From assembly GCA_903772945.1 (NCBI GenBank), contig CAICTM010001747.1:1-23371 (forward strand): a DNA stretch of 23,371 nt, given 5' to 3'. Shown here piece after piece: positions 18,078-23,371 of the stretch. Source of the DNA: Seminavis robusta. Its lineage: Eukaryota > Bacillariophyta > Bacillariophyceae > Naviculales > Naviculaceae. The translations under genes were made by a program, and so were the position numbers. The notes under the pieces were generated by a model that worked only from the letters and a program-made list of their open reading frames with translations, was not told where the DNA came from and ran no database searches. Each line of letters opens with the position of its first letter. Position 1 is the stretch's first letter.

Positions 18078-18877
18078 CTACTCCAAAAACCACAGGTTGT
18101 GTGCTTGGAGTACGTTCTTCTTTTCCTCAAAATGAGCATTCCAGTTGGCATGAACGGCCACGGCTTGGTTGGTCGTGTTGTGTTTTTGCAACACGTTACC
18201 ATTGGGAAATTGTCGTGTGGGCAAAAGGGAGACGGGTATTTTCCGATCGAAGAGTAACCGATTTACTCGGGCTTGATCAATCTGCCACCAGACCATGTCG
18301 GAAATGAGTGTGTGAGTGAGATTGCGACTGTGAGGATGGTTGTGCCTCCAATACATGAATCCAGAGTTAATGTTGAGTCGGAACTGTGTAGGATTGGTGT
18401 CATTCTGGGCAATAATCATATGGTTGTTGTCTTTGGCAGAAGAAGATGTGGCAAAATAGGGCCATGGATCTTGTAGAAAAGCCACATCGACGTCCGTGAT
18501 AAAGGCATCCATGCCACAATGAATGATATCCCGAAGAGCGTATAATTTGGCATTGATGAGTATCTTGTACATTTCCGAGTTGAACCTGGCCGACTCGGCA
18601 ATGGAGGCATTCTTGTCTCGTTTGACCTGTTCGTAGGCTTCGTACGATCGTGGTTCGTACTGTTTCATGAGATCGAGCACTCGGTCGGCATAGTGGGGAA
18701 TACAGACAGGAGCATTCTTTTTGACGTTGTCGGCAATTTCAGTACATACTTCCTCGTTGAGCGCAAAGACAATGGAAATCCACGGTTCTCGCAGTCGTTG
18801 AATCGATGCGAGGGAATTCTGCAAGAGCGGCAAGTGACCCAAATTGCACACAAAGCCATGAACTGCCGTCAACGGTG

Positions 18878-18925
<48 letters not shown>

Positions 18926-19175
18926 GACGAGTGAGTGCCGCCTTGTGCAAGGTTTGGCACAGCAAGTCCTCCTCCGATAATAACGCGTTTTGTTTTGGTT
19001 GATGCTGCTGTATCTGTAACAATAATGCTCTTGTTGTGGATGGCAGCAGCTTGGGTCTTGAAATAATGCTCTGCCAAACGAGCAAGGCAATGACAAGAGT
19101 GGCAGATCCAACAAAGAAAACAGACGAAGATCTCCTTCTCTTGGTGGCTACGGGGGTCATGGTGTTGCTGATCAT
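18078..19175 (-). CDS. GT77-type nucleotide-diphospho-sugar transferase, copy 2
   Basis: 365 aa, intronless, ATG to TAG. Basic tail (KRRRS, 12-16), signal anchor (about 18-36), stem with Gln-rich stretch and 15 consecutive Ser (85-99) encoded by uninterrupted AGC triplets. The catalytic domain has HGFVCNLGHLPLLQNSLASI (106-125), TDVDVAFLQDPWPY with DxD D228-V229-D230, NINSGFMYWR (268-277) and AVAVHANW (338-345). It is the paralog of 12478-13674; both keep DPWPY, AQNDTNPT/GQNDTNPT and QFPNGN. The protein ends right after LWFLE, so it lacks the ~27-residue tail of copy 1. A second ATG at codon 6 is an alternative start that keeps the anchor. Presumed Golgi glycosyltransferase of unknown donor and acceptor; it converges on vWD copy 3. 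Confidence 0.9.
18879..18924. repeat. Uninterrupted (CTG)15/(AGC)15 triplet tract in GT copy 2
   Basis: Fifteen perfect CTG units on the + strand; in the gene's frame they are 15 AGC serine codons in the stem region. GT copy 1 has no run at the same place (RHDATTGTRR instead). The other two - strand frames would read Gln or Ala, but only the Ser frame continues into the conserved domain. Confidence 0.95.
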
Positions 19176-19928
19176 TGTGTTGTGTCAATCGAGTCGATTG
19201 AATTCGGCACAGTAGAAAAGATAAATAGATGTGCAGAGAAACGGCTACCATTGCAGCGTCTGATAGAGTGTGTTGGAAGCAGAGCGCGCAAAAAAGACCA
19301 AATTTGACCAAATTGTGAGAGGGTGGAGCCTGCCGTTAGAGTTTCTAAAGGCCCACCCCATCCTTACCACACAACACCAATCAGGCATCTCCCAAGATTG
19401 GTGATGTGTGACCCCCGCACCGTGTCGAGCAGCAGCACGCCTGGGGAACCCCCCCCCGTCCGAGTTTCCACGCCCCGCAGCGTGGAAACTTGAACCCTGA
19501 TGGGTTCTCACAACTATGACCCTAATCATGGTTGCCGAGAGGACCATCTCACAATTTGCAAAATTAATTCCCACGCTCCTTACCTACAACTCAAGTATAT
19601 CTCTACATCTCGCAGGTCATCACCTGCGTTCCGGAATTGGATACCCCACATGATGATGCACCGCATCAGCTCCTCCATGCCTCTCGAACAAGATCACCCT
19701 TAAGGCAACGACGCCCATCCAAGACCACATTTGGCAAGATCGACAGCGGCAACCATGAATCACTAAAGCCAGCGACCTAGCCAAGACCAGCCATTGAACT
19801 GCCGATCGCAAGAAGGTTGTCTCTCTCTCAGCTCACAATTCTTCATTCAGCCGACGCTGAAAGCAAGAACCTAGATTAGATTAATCTCTTGTGCCGGCAT
19901 CAGGTTTCGTATCTTTTCGACCCTCACC
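19176..19928. other. Region upstream of GT copy 2 and of the 519-aa ORF
   Basis: No gene. It should hold the divergent promoters of both neighbours. Two hairpins occur: a strong one at 19463-19490 (11-bp arms) and a 7-bp one at 19611-19628 (CGCAGGT, CATC loop, ACCTGCG). A run of nine or more C lies near 19449-19457. A TGTTGG at 19271 resembles the LTR starts of elements 1 and 2, but I find no matching LTR body or end. Confidence 0.45.
19463..19490. repeat. Perfect 11-bp hairpin
   Basis: AGTTTCCACGC, six-base loop CCCGCA, GCGTGGAAACT. No mismatch. It lies about 440 bp before the 519-aa ORF, possibly within its leader or in a mobile-element end. Confidence 0.75.
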
Positions 19929-21488
19929 ATGGCCAGCTCTAATTTTTCGGATCTCGTCTCTCGTGCAGCGGCATGGGAGGTGCATGCTCCTAACTACGCT
20001 GATATCCTCACTGCTGTGGGTGACGCCTCGAATGCAAATTGTGATGTTGCCTCTCGCGCCATGAGCCAATTTTGCCTTCGTTCACCGATCACCTTTGGCT
20101 TCGTCCTCCAAAATGATGAAACGAATATCTACATTGGACACTCACTCTACGCTTACCCCGTGAATCCGAGCCAAGCCTCTCCTTACGACAATCTCTATGC
20201 TATCGTGGTGGGGAACGACCTTCCAAGCGCTATCACGGTGGTCCTCCCCATGTCTGCCTTCGAGCGCACGGCTGACATAGCCTGCCACAACATGACAATT
20301 ATTGACGGAGGAACCATGTTTGCTGCCGTTTCCGCTCCTGTGCTACACAGTGGCCCCCACGGCGGTGGTGTCCCAGATACTGATGTCTTCCGCGTCCGTC
20401 GCGTGATGCCTCTTCCGTCCTATCTTTCTGAAGCCATCCTCGCGGCCCGTCCCGAGGGACAGTACAGTCTTCCCCAGTTCCGGGCGGAAGTTCTCACTCC
20501 TGAGATAACTCACGCGGATCCTGCGCGACAAGCTGCTATCGCCCCCTTGGTCCAATGGTTCCGCGCCTGTTGTACGTTGGCCGCGGGAGGTCATACATCC
20601 ACTAGCTATGACGCTGCCAACGTGGCCGCGCCCATTAGCGCTAACGCACTCCAACGAAGCACCAACCGGGTGCTCTCCCCCTACCTGGCTGCGCTTGGCG
20701 CAGTAGGTCCGGGCCTGACCAATGCAACCTTCAATGCGGGAATCACGAACCTACGTGATACGCTGGAGGCCACTGTTGAACAACAACTCCAGTATGACCG
20801 TGAGAAGAGCAACAAAACCTTCACGGATAAATTTGGGGCTGCCCTAGCCACTCGCGTCCACAACCTCTGTAACATGGCCGATGACGCAAACCTTCCCGTC
20901 ATTCACCGTCTGCTCGCGAAGTCCCCTAAAGGGAATGAACACGGGATCCTGCAAGCTCAACTAGATGAACGCACTCAAGCATCGGCGCTACCCATTAACC
21001 TCGCGAACAAACCCTTGGTCACTGGACACATTCTGGATTGTGTCTTCCGCAAGCACTTCGTGAACGGTCAAGGGACCACCTTGGGTGAAGGTCTCTCCCC
21101 CTTGTCGGTGGTGTGCCAAGGCCATTCGGAAGCTAAGGCAGTCCAGGACTTAGCTGCTCGAGCGGAGTACGTTGAGAAGGGAGCCTCCGTCACCTTTGAA
21201 GATGCCATCGCCATCACTTCGACCGACGTCAAGTTTCCCACCGATGGTCGCATTGCAGAGGAGAAGCTCTATGGGTTCTCCATCATGATAGATGTCTTCC
21301 ATGGAGGAAACCATCCAGTTTCGCGCTCGGTACGAGATGAGGCCCTCTCGCTGGGATCCTACCTCCACACCATCCATGGCCTACATGCTGACAACCGCTC
21401 TGTTTGGTGGAGATCTCCTTCCACTGGCGCTGGAGAGGCCAGCCCAAGGCTGGCAGCCAATGCTATTCAATCACTGTGGAAGCAATGA
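19929..21488 (+). CDS. 519-aa protein of unknown function, probably repeat-encoded (gag-like)
   Basis: A single uninterrupted frame from ATG (context CACCATGG) to TGA, intronless. No signal peptide or membrane segment; the composition is Ala-rich. Regions that look conserved in type: DNLYAIVVGNDLPSAITVVL (87-106), FGAALATRVHNLCNMADDAN (302-321) with HRLLAKSP (326-333), GLSPLSVVCQGHSEAKA (388-404), FPTDGRIAEEKLYGFSIMID (436-455) and VFHGGNHPVSRSVRDEA (456-472). I recall very similar strings in long, many-copy hypothetical proteins of diatoms that I take to be encoded by retroelements; this is memory, not a search. After about residue 490 the sequence (WWRSPSTGAGEASPRLAAN) seems to leave the family, and no RT or integrase follows, so the C-terminus may be truncated. 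The clean frame suggests a recent arrival. Function unknown. Confidence 0.7.
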   Translation: MASSNFSDLVSRAAAWEVHAPNYADILTAVGDASNANCDVASRAMSQFCLRSPITFGFVLQNDETNIYIGHSLYAYPVNPSQASPYDNLYAIVVGNDLPSAITVVLPMSAFERTADIACHNMTIIDGGTMFAAVSAPVLHSGPHGGGVPDTDVFRVRRVMPLPSYLSEAILAARPEGQYSLPQFRAEVLTPEITHADPARQAAIAPLVQWFRACCTLAAGGHTSTSYDAANVAAPISANALQRSTNRVLSPYLAALGAVGPGLTNATFNAGITNLRDTLEATVEQQLQYDREKSNKTFTDKFGAALATRVHNLCNMADDANLPVIHRLLAKSPKGNEHGILQAQLDERTQASALPINLANKPLVTGHILDCVFRKHFVNGQGTTLGEGLSPLSVVCQGHSEAKAVQDLAARAEYVEKGASVTFEDAIAITSTDVKFPTDGRIAEEKLYGFSIMIDVFHGGNHPVSRSVRDEALSLGSYLHTIHGLHADNRSVWWRSPSTGAGEASPRLAANAIQSLWKQ

Positions 21489-22232
21489 TTGAACAGTCTA
21501 ATTGCTCAATACCCTGGCACTGGCCATACAGGATCCGGTCTACTGCAGAGCTCTGCTTGTGCTGTTGGGTCTGTTTCTCAGGTCAACTACTTCTTTAAAC
21601 TATAAACATAAACACAACTCTGATTTTGCGACTTTCTCCATCCAGCCATGCAGGATACAGATCCATGCATCTCTTTTGGCTGGTATAGACCAAGCTATCT
21701 TTCTAGATAGGTCATGGCTGAGGAACTGCATCATCCTTCCTTGCAGAGGAACTCTATGTCCTCTACAGCTGTTCCTACATCTAAGAAGCGCATTTTTAGG
21801 TAGCGCGAAAACGGGAGCACCCCTACCATACCATTCCACGTGTTTGGCATATAAAATCGTGATGTCGCTGGTTAAAGCTTTGGTAGTAATTCAGCAGTTT
21901 CGGAAGGTGAGGTCATCCAACCGGATCCGACGAGCTCCTGATTTGTAAGGTAGCATGCATGATAACATACAGCCACGACCTTGCCAACCCAGTCGTGCCC
22001 TTTCAGTTACTTAGGTATGCGTATGTATTTAGGAGGAAAACTACATACAGAATGCACCAGGAAGAGTTTACGGATTGCTAAGTACAATCTCATTTTATAG
22101 GATCGAGCCACTCCAGAGCCCAGAAACTGTCAATTGGAAACTCAGAAGCCACATTTTTGACGGTGTCTAGTACGTTCTATATGCTAAAAAGTAACATCTG
22201 TAAGCTACCAGTTGATTTGTACCTATCTACAA
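21489..22232. other. Gene-free stretch after the 519-aa ORF
   Basis: I see no supported coding region, and frames on both strands are short or start with TTG/CTG. The first ~100 bp may be the broken continuation of the neighbouring ORF in another frame, but no motif proves it. Confidence 0.4.
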
Positions 22233-22373
22233 ATGGTTTGGTATCGTTGTGAGTACTGTGATGATTGGTTTAAGAACCAGAGAGCTCTATCAAGTCACAT
22301 ACAAGCCTATCAACCTTGTATTGAGGCACGGAACAGAGTGCTGGGCATTGACTGGACTAACAAGAAGGAGTAG
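22233..22373 (+). CDS. 46-aa C2H2-type zinc-finger-like ORF
   Basis: Starts ATG at 22233 and ends TAG at 22371-22373. It reads MVWYRCEYCDDWFKNQRALS, then SHIQAYQPC, then EARNRVLGIDW and a Lys-Lys-Glu end. Cys6-x2-Cys9, Phe13, Leu19, His22 and a final ligand at Cys29 (x6 after His) give the spacing of a single zinc finger of the C2HC/C2H2 kind; the Y(x)C..C...F.....L..H core is classical. The same frame stays open upstream to about 22188, so it could be an exon or fragment of a longer protein. It lies between two decayed regions. It may be a small real protein, or the surviving zinc-finger piece of a transposon-encoded protein. I cannot tell which. Confidence 0.45.
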   Translation: MVWYRCEYCDDWFKNQRALSSHIQAYQPCIEARNRVLGIDWTNKKE

Positions 22374-23371
22374 ATCCAGGGCAAGGGCTGCAGTAGGTTG
22401 TTAAACTGGCCAGTCACTGCTCCATCGATGTCCATTGGATGCCAATTCCCATCTGTTTTCTTGATTCTTGATGTATTCGAAGTATGCATTTTGTATGCCT
22501 CAACCAGTATTCAACTCCCCATTTGGTTGTCGTTTTTGGGTGGTGGAGCTAACCGGATCATTGTCAAAGAACAGAAATCATCATCCTAAGACGTGGATCG
22601 GCAACAACTGCCACACACAATTGCGAGCCTCCAGCACACAACATTGATCTTTGCACCACAATAAGGAAGCGTTATCTCCTTTTCGAAGGAAACTTGTCTG
22701 GTCATGTGGTACCGTTTCTTGAGCAGCTCATCAATGCTTTGCGCTGAGGTAGTCTGGCACCCACCGATTGGCTCATCTCCAATCGCTTACCAGTTTCCTC
22801 TAGGTGCCAGCAAGAATATCATCATAGGCAGATCAGAGGTGTCTTGTTCTTTTGTAAGATATCCATCAGCCTGGCGTCCCCTTGCCTGCTTTTCATTCAT
22901 GGGATGTTGCTACGCCGACTCTTCTCACAGTACTGTCTGAATTGCTTGATATTTCTGTTGTCAGGAGGTCTCTTGATCCTTGTTTTCTTGTCCTGGTTGT
23001 CGTTTTGTATGATTGTTGCCACGGATCCTTCGCTACTGATTCCTCATCACTGTCAGTTTCATCCGAATCCTCGTTGTGGCTTCCTGATCCTCGTCCTTCG
23101 CATCTACCTCTTCTCTGCCTTTCCTAATACCTCACTTTGGTTGCCAAATTTGTGCATCCGCTGCCTGTTTTCTATCATCCCTCGTCGTCATCCTCATCTT
23201 CGTCGTCCTCATCCTCATCTTTAGACCAGTACGATCAACATTCAAGGGTCCCATTCCATTGGATCATCTTCCTCTTGCATCTCTTGTGGAATGTCTGACT
23301 GGATTCTTCCTCTTCCTGGGTTGTTGGTGTTGGTGCCCTTGCGGGCCTCCCAGTGTCAGTAGCACCTAGAT
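22374..23371 (-). pseudogene. Decayed, unidentified coding region, - strand, runs off right edge
   Basis: One - strand frame reads like protein from about 22780 down to 22390, with three stops. It gives IDELLKKRYHMTRQVSFEKE, TLPYCGAKINVVCWRLAIVC, then past a stop DDDFCSLTMIRLAPPPKNDN, then past another stop ILVEAYKMHTSN and HPMDIDGAVTGQFNNLL. Further right, an acidic run (KDEDEDDEDEDDDEG, 23176-23224) and a stretch with EEDDPMEWDP (near 23250) lie in other frames, as expected for a gene broken by indels. The + strand frames over the same DNA are Leu/Ser/Pro-rich and look like shadows. The LLKK..H...VSF pattern followed by CWRLA faintly recalls DDE transposases of the piggyBac kind, but no catalytic Asp can be assigned, so I leave it unnamed. 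Confidence 0.4.

Noticed and set aside
18869..18930. Poly-Gln and poly-Ala readings of the CTG tract
   Set aside because: Only the Ser frame connects the membrane anchor with the conserved catalytic domain.
19271..19928. Candidate LTR in front of the 519-aa ORF, beginning TGTTGG
   Set aside because: No CCAACA end, no alignable body with the LTRs at 2495 and 4618, and no second copy after the ORF.
1..23371. tRNA genes, rRNA and CRISPR arrays
   Set aside because: I looked for TPsiC-like GGTTCGANNCC with acceptor pairing and for regularly spaced identical repeats. The tandem repeats here are contiguous or eroded, and no cloverleaf was found by eye.

Overview
The window looks like nuclear DNA of a diatom, most likely a raphid benthic pennate. 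I infer this from intronless genes, secreted proteins with the IAGDPHIQTWD (vWF-D / 'GDPH') motif that I know from diatom adhesive-trail work, GT77-type glycosyltransferases, and decayed gag sequences of the diatom copia-like (CoDi) style. The species is not proven. There are no rRNA genes, tRNAs or CRISPR arrays that I can see.

Left third (1-5,230) is a graveyard of LTR retrotransposons. Element 1 reads leftwards: a 253-bp LTR (2495-2747), a leader of about 1 kb, then a gag gene broken by about six frame changes that runs off the left edge. Its LTR interrupts an unknown gene whose 3' end survives at 2748-3027. Element 2 reads rightwards: decayed leader and gag (from about 3785), no recognisable pol, and a 254-bp LTR (4618-4871). 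The two LTRs are diverged members of one family. Exactly where element 1 should have its primer-binding site, 15 nt are perfectly complementary to a site inside its own LTR. This suggests Tf1-like self-priming.

Middle (5,229-19,175) is a duplicated two-gene module. A secreted vWF-D/GDPH protein on the + strand faces a type II membrane GT77 glycosyltransferase on the - strand. The order is: vWD copy 1 (only the last ~87 codons left, 5229-5491), vWD copy 2 (8787-10054, frameshifted), GT copy 1 (12478-13674, intact), vWD copy 3 (15013-16266, intact), GT copy 2 (18078-19175, intact, with a 15-serine triplet tract). Promoter/5'UTR and 3'UTR segments are also shared between copies, so whole segments were duplicated. 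A plausible role is making a secreted adhesive or extracellular-matrix protein and a Golgi enzyme that could glycosylate it or other matrix material. The functional link is inference from co-duplication only.

Intergenic DNA of the module holds a 184-bp block at ~98% identity in two places, a 1.25-kb tract extraordinarily rich in GTAC palindromes, several tandem repeats and microsatellites.

Right end (19,176-23,371) holds a 519-aa ORF of a family I associate with repeat-encoded (gag-like) proteins of diatoms, a 46-aa zinc-finger ORF, and a badly decayed coding region on the - strand that continues off the edge.
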